IMG/VR virus record: IMGVR_UViG_3300006929_000099
Span: 1-26,356 of that record
Length of the DNA stretch: 26,356 nucleotides
Origin: a virus
Strand: one strand, 5' to 3'
The notes under the pieces were generated by a model, which worked only from the letters and a program-made list of their open reading frames with translations, did not search any database and was not told the DNA's origin. Made by a program: the position numbers and the translations under genes. This document shows positions 1-7,800 of this stretch, piece after piece. Numbering within the stretch: the stretch's first letter is position 1; each line of letters starts with the position of its first letter.

Positions 1-459
1 ACCGGTGCCCACGCGGCTCAGTCCTTTGTCTCTGCTGAGCATCGCGCCAAGCGCCAGGGGCAGGCTCGCTTCGGGGCGTCCCCGCTGGGCGACGAGCTGC
101 GCGATCTGTTCTTCGGTCGGCTCGGGGATCGGCGGAAGATCCTGATTCAAGAAGTCGTAGAACTGTTGAAAATTGCTCAGTGCACCTCCGGGCGCTGCGC
201 TGGGTGGCGTTGCGGCCGGTGGCGGTTCGGCCGGGTTAATTAATTCATCCTGGGCTCGGGCACGCAACACCGCTTCGCGCGTAACAGGGGCGAGAGCTGG
301 ATGGGTTACGTAGCCCTCGGGCAGCATCGGATCTTGCGCTTGGTCGGCCACGCGCTGCGGATCGCTCACCAGTGAGGAAGGATCAAATTCCTGTAGCTGG
401 GCAAGGTAATCCCGCAAGGGTGAAGACCTAGATACCATTCGCTGAGGTTGTCTGATCAT
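1..459 (-). CDS. Phage virion-cluster protein of unknown function (partial, C-terminus off the window)
   Basis: The minus-strand frame is open from an ATG at 459 to the window edge (153 codons, no stop seen), so the C-terminus is missing. The ATG shares one base with the TGA of the gene above it (TGATG), which points to coupled translation and decides this start over a second in-frame ATG at 438. The visible part is rich in Pro, Ala, Gln and Glu, with a low-complexity proline/alanine stretch around residues 75-95 followed by a short Phe/Tyr-rich helix-like segment. I do not recognise a family. Its place downstream of the tail genes on the late strand suggests a virion, ejection or scaffold-like role, which is inference only. 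Confidence 0.7.
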   Translation of the reverse strand, partial: MIRQPQRMVSRSSPLRDYLAQLQEFDPSSLVSDPQRVADQAQDPMLPEGYVTHPALAPVTREAVLRARAQDELINPAEPPPAATPPSAAPGGALSNFQQFYDFLNQDLPPIPEPTEEQIAQLVAQRGRPEASLPLALGAMLSRDKGLSRVGTG

Positions 460-893
460 CAGACCGATCTCGCAAGCTCGTCGTACGGGATCGGTTCATC
501 GACCTCCGATTTTCTGCCGCGCAACGCATTGAGCAATTCGCGAACCGCCGTATTGCGCTTGGAGACGCTGTCGTCATAACGTGCGGTCGCCTCGCGCTCG
601 CGCTGAGCGCCTTGCCAGGCGTCGCCGAGCTGCGCAGCATACTGCGTGAGCTGCGGAGCGACGTATGTGTTGCCGACCATTCTGCCTTCCGGGCCGTCAC
701 CCTGGAGCCCCTCTGCCCGCGCCTGCTCAGCGACAAGGCGCTGAAGCTCAACGTCCGAGTCGGGCAGCGTGGCGAGGAGCGCGGCGATCTGGTACTGGTC
801 TTTCTGGAACGGTTGAAAACCGACCATCACGTCCTCTTCTTCCGGCCGTGGGGAGAGTCCGAGCTGCGCATAATATTCTTCGATTGATTGCAC
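459..893 (-). CDS. Hypothetical phage protein, 144 aa
   Basis: This is a 144-codon minus-strand frame starting with GTG at 893. An AGGAG box overlaps the stop codon of the preceding gene and sits about 7 bases before the GTG, which supports the start. The protein is predicted mostly helical and charged, rich in Gln, Ala, Glu and Arg, with a Gln/Ala-rich middle and a long charged helix near residues 90-130. There is no signal peptide or membrane segment. It ends in TGATG, overlapping the next gene. No family is recognised. It belongs to the late virion cluster by strand, spacing and overlap, so an internal-virion or tail-associated role is possible but unproven. Confidence 0.75.
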   Translation of the reverse strand: MQSIEEYYAQLGLSPRPEEEDVMVGFQPFQKDQYQIAALLATLPDSDVELQRLVAEQARAEGLQGDGPEGRMVGNTYVAPQLTQYAAQLGDAWQGAQREREATARYDDSVSKRNTAVRELLNALRGRKSEVDEPIPYDELARSV

Positions 894-902
894 TTGTTTC
901 TC

Positions 903-1889
903 CTAAAATCCGAAGCTGCCACCGCCGGATAAATATCCTGCGCCGAGATCAAACAAGCCGCCCATCGTGGCGGCCCCTCGCGCTTGTTGCGCGTTGTACC
1001 CGTCCATCTGCGCGCCGTATCCCATGTTCGCGGCGCTCAACATCTGCGGGGTCTCACTCAACCCGGCATTTTGAAAACTAGGCATGGACGGCATGCCCAC
1101 TTGCTGCCCGGAAAGCAGCGCGTTCATTTCGTTCAGCGGCATGTTTCGGCGTGCCGCTTCTTCCGCGATGTACTGCTGACGGTTTTGGTTCTGAAACTGA
1201 TTGCCCTGGAACTGTTGATTAAACGCTTGGTTCTGCGCCGCGTTCGCAAACTGCCCGCTCGTCACATCCATGCCTTGCATGCGTTGCGCTTCCTGCCCGC
1301 CCTTCAAGATTGCATCTTGCGCGGCCGCTGCGTAAGCGTCGGTGCGCTCGCGCCCAAGGTTCGACATCGCGCGGTCGTAACCCGCGTCGCCAGGCTTGAA
1401 GCCCTGGTTCTGGAGCAGCGCCGTGAGGTCGTCCTGCTTCTGTTGAAAACGCGGGTCGAGGCGAGACGTTGCCCGGCCATAAAACGCGTCCTCAGCACGC
1501 TGAGAATACGCTTGCGCGGGGTCAATGCCCGTTTGCAGCGCACCCGGCTGAAGAGACCCCGCAAGCGCCGGCGCGTCCGCCCAGTTGAACTCTGTGCCAA
1601 ATTTATCTTGCACACGGCCGATATAATCGCCGGCGAGCTGGCTTCGACCCGTCTGGGCCGAAAATTGCGCGTCGAGCCCCTCTTGAAGGGACGGGTGTAA
1701 ATGCGTCGACTGAGTCCATTGCGGGCTGTCTGCGGTCGGCGCTTGCCATGTTTGCGAACCCCAGGGGGTCAGAATATCTGGACGGTTCGCACTCGTTTGC
1801 GTCGCCGTGTTCGCGGCAGACGCGTCTGCTTGTTGTCGCGCAATCCCCGCGTAATCAGGCGGCGGTGGCGGATCTGATTTTTTGCCCAT
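903..1889 (-). CDS. Putative virion structural / DNA-ejection protein, 328 aa
   Basis: The protein starts MGKKSDPPPPPD, then an Ala/Gln/Thr-rich helix, then a conserved-looking NRPDILTPWGSQTW segment (about residues 34-47). To my knowledge this N-terminal layout recurs in environmental podophages in proteins of the tail or internal-virion region. The middle (about 190-260) is a long Gln/Asn/Ala-rich helical stretch, and the C-terminus is glycine-rich and ends GGGSFGF. The start ATG at 1889 has AAGGA about 8 bases upstream. The gene overlaps the 3' end of the acetyltransferase-like gene by 35 bases. A role in the tail tip or ejected core fits composition and position, but no enzymatic motif is visible and the name is inference. 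Confidence 0.7.
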   Translation of the reverse strand: MGKKSDPPPPPDYAGIARQQADASAANTATQTSANRPDILTPWGSQTWQAPTADSPQWTQSTHLHPSLQEGLDAQFSAQTGRSQLAGDYIGRVQDKFGTEFNWADAPALAGSLQPGALQTGIDPAQAYSQRAEDAFYGRATSRLDPRFQQKQDDLTALLQNQGFKPGDAGYDRAMSNLGRERTDAYAAAAQDAILKGGQEAQRMQGMDVTSGQFANAAQNQAFNQQFQGNQFQNQNRQQYIAEEAARRNMPLNEMNALLSGQQVGMPSMPSFQNAGLSETPQMLSAANMGYGAQMDGYNAQQARGAATMGGLFDLGAGYLSGGGSFGF

Positions 1890-2298
1890 TTGGCATTCCT
1901 TCTTTAATCCAGCGGCAGCGGTCTCGAGTCATGGTCATCACATTGAGACTACCGTCCGGGTGAGCATCGGGAATTTCGACAAGCGTCGAAAAACCGAGAT
2001 GCAAATTTAGTTTGATCGCTTTTTTGTTTCCGCCTGGCACAAGTCCGAGCAGTACTCGATAACCGTTGTCGAAGGGATACGAAAACGCGCGTTTCAAAAA
2101 GTCTCGGTTGATCCAACGCGGGTCGTCGCCCGCGCAATGCATTTGGCAGCTCGCGCCGTTCCAACCGTCGAATCCGACGACCGCGATCAACTGTCCATCG
2201 CGCACGCGGCCCAGGCATCGCAGGTCGGGCGTTGCGACCAAGCCGATCCGATCACACAACCACGTCGTTAAGATGTCCTGGTGGTCAGAGACGATCAC
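1855..2298 (-). CDS. GNAT-like N-acetyltransferase, 147 aa
   Basis: The start is the GTG at 2298, which overlaps the TGA of the tail gene as GTGA and has a good GGAGG 6-7 bases upstream. The same frame stays open further upstream only because it is antisense-free noise inside the tail gene. The GNAT signature is the second half: a GYRVLLGLVPGGNKKAI segment (beta strand, then the N-K-K-A acetyl-CoA-loop helix) followed by LNLHLGFSTLVEI, which matches the usual N..A..LY...GF pattern. An earlier strand near residue 38 (AVVGFDGWN) fits the fold core. The substrate is unknown; small GNAT proteins do occur among phage tail genes. It lies between the nozzle-like protein and a structural protein and is probably co-translated with them. 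Confidence 0.75.
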   Translation of the reverse strand: MIVSDHQDILTTWLCDRIGLVATPDLRCLGRVRDGQLIAVVGFDGWNGASCQMHCAGDDPRWINRDFLKRAFSYPFDNGYRVLLGLVPGGNKKAIKLNLHLGFSTLVEIPDAHPDGSLNVMTMTRDRCRWIKEGMPNGQKIRSATAA

Positions 2299-3908
2299 AA
2301 CAAACCTCCGGGCTGCACTAAGATCTGCGAGCTGGCGTAATTCGTTGCTGGCATGCCGCGCACGACGAGCCGCAGCGATCCGCGATAGCTGATCCCTTGC
2401 AGCCCCACCCATGAAGCGTAGGTGTTCGCTGTGCCCGACCACTCGGCCGTATTCCAGACGCCGCTGTCCCATTGCCCGGTGCCGGGCTCGGCAAAGGACG
2501 GCGAACCGGCGGTCGTCGAGTAGCTGTATTCGGTGTTCATTTGCACTTTCACGCTGGGTGCCGCATCGGAAATGAACACCGGCCGGCACATTAAAAAGCG
2601 TTTGAGCGTGGAGCCCGATCCGAAACTTTCGAAGCCGCCTTGGACTTCGCCCTCGAGCGTCTCGCCGGCGACGCCGGCAATGGTTTTTCCGTCACTCTGC
2701 TCATTAGAGCTCAAACCCTTGCAAACGCGACCGTCGTTCGTGCCGAAGTAGAATTCGCCTTGAAATTGGGTGCCGGTATAGATGGGCATCTTCGTGAAGA
2801 TGCTCCAAGCGCCCGACGCTTGGTTCAGGATGTAATTCTTATAGGTAGTCTGAGGTTGAGGCGGTGCCTTCAGCATCACCGCATCGATGTGCGGTACGCG
2901 GATCATTTCCCAGGCGACGTCGTCCATCGTATCGACGATGAAGGGTCCGAGTTCCGTTTGAATTTTCGACGTCAGCGGGTTCAGGTAATCGCTGTCGCTA
3001 AAACGCCCATTGACCAGTTGCGAAATGGGAACAACACCATTCTGCGAGAGCGCCCACACGTCACCGTTAACCTGTGACCACCAGCGGTGACCTGTCGGCA
3101 CCGAGCCGATCCACCAGATCCCTTTGAGCTGATACGTGGCCGCGTTGGTCGGGTCGTAACCTTGATAGACAATGACGTCGCCTTGCGTTCCGAAGACCAC
3201 TTGATAGTCGTCGATCCCCTGGCCCGCGTCATGGGTCCAGTTGCTAATGCCGGCGAGCGTGCCGCCGTGCTTGAGTTGCGGACCGAAGTCGTGGGCCGTT
3301 GCGGTCCCATCAATAGCGCCAATCGCTAAATAAAAGCCGCGCGAATCATTTTCGAACGTGAACCACAACCGATTTTTCCAAGCGATGACGCTTGTGATCG
3401 AGTCGCTCGGAAAACCCGTCGGTGTGCGTTGAACCCAACCGCCGACCGTGTCGTACGTGTAATAGCCTCCGTCTGAATTGTTGACCGCGATCAGGTAAGC
3501 GCCGGCGTTGTTGACGAACATGGTCGACTCCCAGCGCCCGTTGTTCGCAGCAGCTTCCGTGAGCGCGAGCGTCGGGGTGTCGAATGTGGTGACGTCGTAA
3601 ATTTTATCGCCGACGCACGCGAATATTTTATCGTTCACCGAGTCCGGCGCTTGATACGTGAGAAGCGTTTCTATGGTGCTGACCGCGCTGCCAACTTCGA
3701 CGCAGTGCTCGGACCAACCCGGACGCAGCTCGAGCCCGAAGGGGCGCACAATAAAATCATTCAACACCGTCGCGTCGGTAGGTGCCATGTGCGAGATCGG
3801 ATCTCGGAAGTTCAAGCCGCCAATCGGCGACGGCACGTCGAGCGTTACTTGCGCACGTGCGTTACTTGTTGGAACTCGAGGTCGAAATGGTTGGATCGGC
3901 TGGAGCAC
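2295..3908 (-). CDS. Tail nozzle / stabilisation-like structural protein, 537 aa
   Basis: This is a large beta-rich protein. The N-terminus has SPIGGLNFRDPISHM followed by LNDFIVRPFGLELRPGW, an arrangement I associate with podovirus tail tube or nozzle proteins (T7 gp12-type and P22 stabilisation-type). Repeated short strands with W/Y-G patterns follow, consistent with a propeller-like fold. It begins with GTG at 3908, with GGAAG just upstream and the adaptor's TGA ending at 3910. An out-of-frame ATG at 3910 gives only a short frame. It follows the adaptor gene directly, the usual adaptor-nozzle order of short-tailed phages. The structural role is likely; the exact family is an inference from layout and sequence style. 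Confidence 0.75.
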   Translation of the reverse strand: MLQPIQPFRPRVPTSNARAQVTLDVPSPIGGLNFRDPISHMAPTDATVLNDFIVRPFGLELRPGWSEHCVEVGSAVSTIETLLTYQAPDSVNDKIFACVGDKIYDVTTFDTPTLALTEAAANNGRWESTMFVNNAGAYLIAVNNSDGGYYTYDTVGGWVQRTPTGFPSDSITSVIAWKNRLWFTFENDSRGFYLAIGAIDGTATAHDFGPQLKHGGTLAGISNWTHDAGQGIDDYQVVFGTQGDVIVYQGYDPTNAATYQLKGIWWIGSVPTGHRWWSQVNGDVWALSQNGVVPISQLVNGRFSDSDYLNPLTSKIQTELGPFIVDTMDDVAWEMIRVPHIDAVMLKAPPQPQTTYKNYILNQASGAWSIFTKMPIYTGTQFQGEFYFGTNDGRVCKGLSSNEQSDGKTIAGVAGETLEGEVQGGFESFGSGSTLKRFLMCRPVFISDAAPSVKVQMNTEYSYSTTAGSPSFAEPGTGQWDSGVWNTAEWSGTANTYASWVGLQGISYRGSLRLVVRGMPATNYASSQILVQPGGLL

Positions 3909-3909
3909 A

Positions 3910-4665
3910 TCAACTTCCGTATCCAGTCTGCGGCGCGTTCATCCCGTTGATCAGGCGGAACGGGGCGAACGCCTGGCCCGCGATGTTGAGCATCGGCGCA
4001 CCGGCCGATTGACCCACGCGGTTGTCGAACGCGCGCATAAAATCGCGCTGTGCAAACATCGAATCGAAGCCCGAGGACTCTTGGAACTTCGCCCGGCCGA
4101 GCAGCGAGATCAGATAACCGTCGAGTAAAAACGTGTCGCCGTTTTTAGTCGCTTCATTTTTGTAGAGCGTCGGCGTGTCCGCGTCGGTACACCAGCCCTG
4201 GCTTATGTATTCATAAGTGAAGGTGTGCGCTTCGGTCGGCGGCGAGAGAAACCAGATCTTGTTTTCACGCACGCGCCACATCAATTCAAACGTGACAATG
4301 GGCGTTAAATTTTTAATCGACTGCCAGTCGAGCGCGGTGAGAGGATTCCAAACTGGGCGACGTACCGAGGCGTCATTTTGCGTCTGATCGACGAAACCGA
4401 AGTAGTCGTCGGGTAGATCGAACGAGCGCTCAGCTTCGCCCGGCGTCGACGCGACAACACTCAACGTTCCCTGACGTTGCATTTCTTGCCAGGGATACAT
4501 GTTGAGCATGTCTGTCGCGGCGTCATTGACCGCCGATATGATCTTAATGATCACCGGGTCGGTCGAGCCCGCCGGGTCTGCCGACGCGGGGAAGCCGACC
4601 TTCTTACAGATCTGATTGACGACGCTGCTCAGCGTTTCGTAACGCGTAATTGCGTACGTCGCCAT
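3910..4665 (-). CDS. Head-tail adaptor (T7 gp11-like tail tubular protein A type), 251 aa
   Basis: The N-terminal 60 residues carry a helical adaptor-like pattern (LSSVVNQICKKVGF, then IISAVNDAATDMLNMYPWQ). This is followed by a beta-rich region with FDLPDDYFGFVDQT and FELMWRVRENKIWFLSPP, typical of podovirus adaptors that sit under the portal ring and dock the tail. The length of about 250 residues fits that group. It starts at ATG 4665, three bases after the TGA of the upstream gene, and ends two bases before the nozzle-like gene. Its position between capsid genes and nozzle supports the assignment. I see no clear Shine-Dalgarno box, so translation is probably coupled. Confidence 0.78.
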   Translation of the reverse strand: MATYAITRYETLSSVVNQICKKVGFPASADPAGSTDPVIIKIISAVNDAATDMLNMYPWQEMQRQGTLSVVASTPGEAERSFDLPDDYFGFVDQTQNDASVRRPVWNPLTALDWQSIKNLTPIVTFELMWRVRENKIWFLSPPTEAHTFTYEYISQGWCTDADTPTLYKNEATKNGDTFLLDGYLISLLGRAKFQESSGFDSMFAQRDFMRAFDNRVGQSAGAPMLNIAGQAFAPFRLINGMNAPQTGYGS

Positions 4666-4667
4666 GA

Positions 4668-5330
4668 TCAGTCGGTCTCAACCTCGGTCGTTTTTTTCCC
4701 GCTGCGTTTCTTCGTGGAAACAATCGAGTCGATCTGCTTTTGCAACGTCTCGAGTTGTAATTTCAACGTCTCATTCTCGGCGCTCAATCGCTCGTCGACT
4801 TCCGCTACCGGTGCACGCGCGTCGGCGAGGCGCAAATAAGCCTGCGCCCTTTTCTTGTCCGCTGAGAACCCCATGAACGCCTGCCCCGCGCCGTCGCTCG
4901 CTCCCGCGAGTTGCTCGACGGTCAGGATCTTCGAATATTTGTACTCCTCAACCTTGCTCGCGCTCAAGCCGGGCAAGAAGTGCAAGGGCGTACCGCTCTG
5001 CTGTTCTTCTTTTCCCGCCTTGAATCGTTCGTACTGAACTTTGAAACGCGACATGTCGATGTCGGTTGCAGGCCGGTCAATGATCGAGCGTTTTTCGCCG
5101 GGCGTGAAAATTTTCACTTGCTCAACATCTTCGTAAATCGGCCGTTTCGCCGCATCGCTAAGAGTCTGCGAGATCGACGGCTTGATGTAGAACAGCACGT
5201 GCAGCGCTTCATCCTCGGCGAAGCGCGAGTTGTTTGACGTCATCGCGTCGATGTCAAACTCCGCAACAGCGCCCCAGTTTGTCGGGGTACTTTCGTTCGC
5301 TGCAATCTCGCTCGCTACATCAGAGCTCAT
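4668..5330 (-). CDS. Conserved-looking phage virion-region protein with C-terminal coiled coil, 220 aa
   Basis: The N-terminal part is acidic and includes a VLFYIKPSISQTLSDAAKRPIYED segment. The middle contains LHFLPGLSASKVEEYKYSKILTVEQLA, which resembles a helix-hairpin-helix-like pattern (LPGL...V..Y...GI.TVEQLA). The C-terminal 40 residues form a clear heptad coiled coil (LSAENETLKLQLETLQKQID) ending in a basic KKRSGKK stretch. The ATG at 5330 overlaps the TGA of the 57-aa gene. Location just after the capsid gene suggests a capsid accessory or head-completion role, but I cannot name a family with certainty. Confidence 0.72.
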   Translation of the reverse strand: MSSDVASEIAANESTPTNWGAVAEFDIDAMTSNNSRFAEDEALHVLFYIKPSISQTLSDAAKRPIYEDVEQVKIFTPGEKRSIIDRPATDIDMSRFKVQYERFKAGKEEQQSGTPLHFLPGLSASKVEEYKYSKILTVEQLAGASDGAGQAFMGFSADKKRAQAYLRLADARAPVAEVDERLSAENETLKLQLETLQKQIDSIVSTKKRSGKKTTEVETD

Positions 5331-5500
5331 GGGTTATGCACCGTCAGGTTATACGCCAGGCCGCCGATGCGTTCGTCAGCAATCGTCGAATCGTCAACCG
5401 CGTCGAGCGCCGGTTTTCCTATACCGCTGGAGACGGCACCGGTATCTTGGCCGGCGGTCTCGTCGTGGACAATCGGCTTTCCTGCGAATGTTGCTGCCAT
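5327..5500 (-). CDS. Small phage protein, 57 aa
   Basis: A 57-codon frame starts at ATG 5500 with a strong GAGGAG box about 8 bases upstream and ends in TGA at 5327-5329, overlapping the ATG of the next gene. Its translation begins MAATFAGKPIVHDETAG and ends LTVHNP; it is soluble and acidic, with no cysteines or membrane segment. The strong ribosome site, directly behind a terminator-like hairpin after the capsid gene, argues that it is real. The product is unassigned. A head decoration or minor capsid role is possible from position only. Confidence 0.7.
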   Translation of the reverse strand: MAATFAGKPIVHDETAGQDTGAVSSGIGKPALDAVDDSTIADERIGGLAYNLTVHNP

Positions 5501-5518
5501 CGTTATTTTCTCCTCAGT

Positions 5519-5548
5519 TAAAAGACGGGGGGACAGGGAGCCCCCCCG
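5519..5548 (-). terminator. Terminator-like G/C hairpin after the capsid gene
   Basis: A 7-bp stem pairs 5526-5532 with 5542-5548 (CGGGGGG against CCCCCCG) around a 9-base loop. On the minus strand it is followed by GTCTTTT, a short U-rich tail. It lies between the major capsid gene and the strong ribosome site of the 57-aa gene. It probably acts as a partial terminator or an mRNA 3'-end stabiliser, lowering downstream expression relative to capsid. The U-tract is short, so read-through is expected. Confidence 0.6.
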
Positions 5549-5565
5549 AAAGCCTTACTCATGGG

Positions 5566-6540
5566 CTAGGGTCGTAAATCTTTAATCCGACCTTGGAACT
5601 GAGCACCTGACGTTGTGAGGTTGCCGGCCCAGGCTAAGATCTGAACTTCCGCGTCCTGGTTGATCGCATAACGACGATTGGGAGCCAGAGGCACCATGTC
5701 GCGGTCGCGGTGCGGTCTCATACGAATATATTTCGTGTTCAACATAAAGGCCGTCTTAGCTGGGCAAGCCCCACCAATTCCGCCGTCGAGCACGATGTCC
5801 GCGTCCATGTATTTGAGCGTCGGGAAACCGAGCGAACCTGTGGCCGGGTCGGTGAAGCGTTGCTGCGATTGCAGCTCCTCTACATATTCCTCCCACATCA
5901 CGCTGTCCATCGGTATCAAGTCAGGACGGTCGGAACCGCGAACGAGCCCAGACCAACTATCGTTGAGTGCGGACCTGATCGGATTCGTTTTCAACACGTG
6001 AGTGTTGACGTCGGTAATCGTTGACCGCCAGAACGTCCACGTCGCGCGGTCGATGCCGCCGTACGTGCCAGTAGTGGGGTCTAGTGGAACCGCAGCGTCA
6101 AGGCCGGTCAGCTCTTTACCGCCCGATCCTGTGCCGTCTGAGTAGAGACCAACGGCGACGTTGTTCGCCATTGTCGCTTCAGCTACTGCGATGCGAGCTT
6201 CGAGCAGATCGATCATCTGTTCACGACCTGCGTTCTGCAATTGCTCGAGCCCTGAAATGACGACGGGACACGCGAGCTGCTTGATCGAATACTCGGCTGC
6301 GCTGATCACGTCTTGCGCGGCGACCGGCAACAGGTCATACCCGCTGTACCAACCGACGTTTCCATTCTCTGCGAAGCTAAGCTCTTCAAGGATGACGTTA
6401 CCGCCGCCGAATGGTCGCTGGTTACCCCGTTCGCTCAATCGCATGAGCAACGCGTTATTTTTCGTGACGTTGTCCGCAATCCGACGACTGCGGTTTTGAA
6501 TCGTCGTAGCGACGATGTCTGTGATGTTAGGAAAGGCCAT
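5566..6540 (-). CDS. Major capsid protein (HK97-fold type), 324 aa
   Basis: The protein matches a phage capsid family I recognise by its segments. There is an N-terminal IADNVTKNNALLMRL helix (about 21-35), then GGGNVILEELSFAEN, then ISGLEQLQNAGREQMIDLLEARI (about 96-118), then AVGLYSDGTGSGGKELTGLDAAVP with GGIDRATWTFWR. The C-terminal half holds the P-domain-like MLNTKYIRMRPHRDRDMVPL. These subunits form the icosahedral shell. The start is ATG 6540 with GGAG about 9 bases upstream. A 189-bp AT-rich gap precedes it and a hairpin follows it, so this gene may have its own promoter and high expression. The scaffold gene lies directly upstream, the standard order. Confidence 0.9.
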   Translation of the reverse strand: MAFPNITDIVATTIQNRSRRIADNVTKNNALLMRLSERGNQRPFGGGNVILEELSFAENGNVGWYSGYDLLPVAAQDVISAAEYSIKQLACPVVISGLEQLQNAGREQMIDLLEARIAVAEATMANNVAVGLYSDGTGSGGKELTGLDAAVPLDPTTGTYGGIDRATWTFWRSTITDVNTHVLKTNPIRSALNDSWSGLVRGSDRPDLIPMDSVMWEEYVEELQSQQRFTDPATGSLGFPTLKYMDADIVLDGGIGGACPAKTAFMLNTKYIRMRPHRDRDMVPLAPNRRYAINQDAEVQILAWAGNLTTSGAQFQGRIKDLRP

Positions 6541-6714
6541 GTTTTATTACTCCAAAATTAACTAAAAACAAAGATCGTTTTTCAGTCGACATTCGGAGTC
6601 CGCTGGTGCGGTGGCTCGCCGCCACTGTGTCTCGAGAGTCCGGCGTCCGCTTACGCGGTGGCGTCGGCCATCGAGCTGTAGGCCATAAATACAGAAGTTT
6701 TTGTTTCAAGTCAC

Positions 6715-6728
6715 CAACAAAAAGTTTA
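6715..6728 (-). promoter_or_regulatory. Dispersed motif TAAACTTTTTGTTG upstream of the capsid gene
   Basis: The minus strand carries TAAACTTTTTGTTG, identical over 14 bases to 25154-25167 in the lysogeny region and one mismatch from 24823-24836. It lies just after the scaffold stop codon and about 175 bp upstream of the capsid start. It could be an operator or part of a promoter that boosts capsid expression. The rest of the gap (6541-6714) holds no convincing gene. Confidence 0.4.
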
Positions 6729-6729
6729 C

Positions 6730-7800
6730 TTAACGCGAATGGGCAACGAGAGCGGCTTCAATTGAGTCGCGTACCGACGCGTTCGAGTCGTCGGCGCTTT
6801 GTCGCGGCGCAGCTCCTCGCACGCTTGCGGAGTTCGCCCGCGCGCGCCGTGCCGTCGTTGTGCCGCCGGCCCGCTTTTCGGCGGCTGCTTTCTCGATCAC
6901 GACCTGGCTGAGCTGCGGGTGCATGCGCATCGCCGCGTCGTACGCTTCCTCGAGCGTGAGCGTTCGGCCTTGGCGTGCGCCGATCTCCACGACGTCCGCC
7001 ATCGTTTCACGCAGCTCTTCTGCGTGCGGCTGCGTGAGCAGAAACTGTTCGACGTGGCTGTCGACTTGCGCTTGCGCCTCTTGTGCGGCCTGAACTTCGC
7101 GCTGCTGCAAGCCGCTCACGTATTCCTGCATCGGTGCGATCTGCTGCTGAACCATCGCTTGCACGTTCGCTTGCGGTTGCGCCATCGGCTGACCTTGCGC
7201 CTGCCCGGTGAGCGCGGAGTCGAGCATCTCAACGAATTGATTACCGAAACGACCGGTGCCGAAGCGCGTCACCATGCCGGCGATCAAATTCGCTAGCTCG
7301 GGCGCTGAACCGGTGCGCAACTGCGCGCCTGTTTGCAGCAAACTTTCAATCGCTTGGATCGGCGTCGCGCCTTCCGCTTCGAGGATCGCTTTATGCGGAT
7401 TAAATTTTTCGATCACCGCCTCGCTAAACTTTTTAGCGTTCGCGCTATCACGCAACGCGGCATCCATTTGACGTTCGCGTTGCAAGATCTGCACGCGTGC
7501 GGCTTCGGGTATATCCGACCAGGCCGACGTGTTCTCCTCGCGCCAGCTCGCCGGCGCTCGCTCAATCGGAAGCCGCGCTTCCGGCGCTTCGTTTTGCCCT
7601 GGGGGCTCGGCTTTCGGCCCCGGCGTGATCGCCTGCGGTTCAACCTCGGGTTCGGCTTCGTCTTCGGTCGACTCGCTTACCGTTTCCGTTTCTGGGTCCG
7701 ACTCGAACGCGTCCTCGAGTGCATCGCGTAGCCCCGCCTCTTCTTCCTCGGCGGGGGCCTCTTCAATTTCGAGCGCGAGCTCCGCTTGTTCCTCAGCCAT
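6730..7800 (-). CDS. Capsid scaffolding protein, 356 aa
   Basis: The first 75 residues are strongly acidic and Ala/Glu/Pro-rich. A PASWREENTSAWSDIPEAARVQILQRERQMDAAL segment follows (about 82-115), a pattern I know from scaffold-like proteins next to phage capsid genes. The middle has Gln-rich low complexity (about 200-250) and helical coils. The C-terminus is basic with repeated RR and SVR motifs, as expected for the capsid-binding end of a scaffold. It starts at ATG 7800 with GAGGA upstream and TAATG overlap with the preceding gene. It likely guides procapsid assembly between portal and capsid subunits and is then released. No protease gene is visible in the window. Confidence 0.75.
   Translation of the reverse strand: MAEEQAELALEIEEAPAEEEEAGLRDALEDAFESDPETETVSESTEDEAEPEVEPQAITPGPKAEPPGQNEAPEARLPIERAPASWREENTSAWSDIPEAARVQILQRERQMDAALRDSANAKKFSEAVIEKFNPHKAILEAEGATPIQAIESLLQTGAQLRTGSAPELANLIAGMVTRFGTGRFGNQFVEMLDSALTGQAQGQPMAQPQANVQAMVQQQIAPMQEYVSGLQQREVQAAQEAQAQVDSHVEQFLLTQPHAEELRETMADVVEIGARQGRTLTLEEAYDAAMRMHPQLSQVVIEKAAAEKRAGGTTTARRARANSASVRGAAPRQSADDSNASVRDSIEAALVAHSR

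Noticed and set aside
984-1700. Long plus-strand 238-codon frame opposite the structural protein
   Set aside because: It is the antisense shadow of a clear minus-strand gene, Arg/Leu-rich, with no ribosome site.
2299-2589. N-terminal extension of the acetyltransferase-like frame
   Set aside because: The extra residues lie inside the tail gene in another frame, are Arg/His-rich noise, and the GTG at 2298 has a strong GGAGG.
6527-6709. Short minus-strand 60-codon frame upstream of capsid
   Set aside because: It overlaps the capsid start in another frame, lacks a ribosome site and has a random basic composition.
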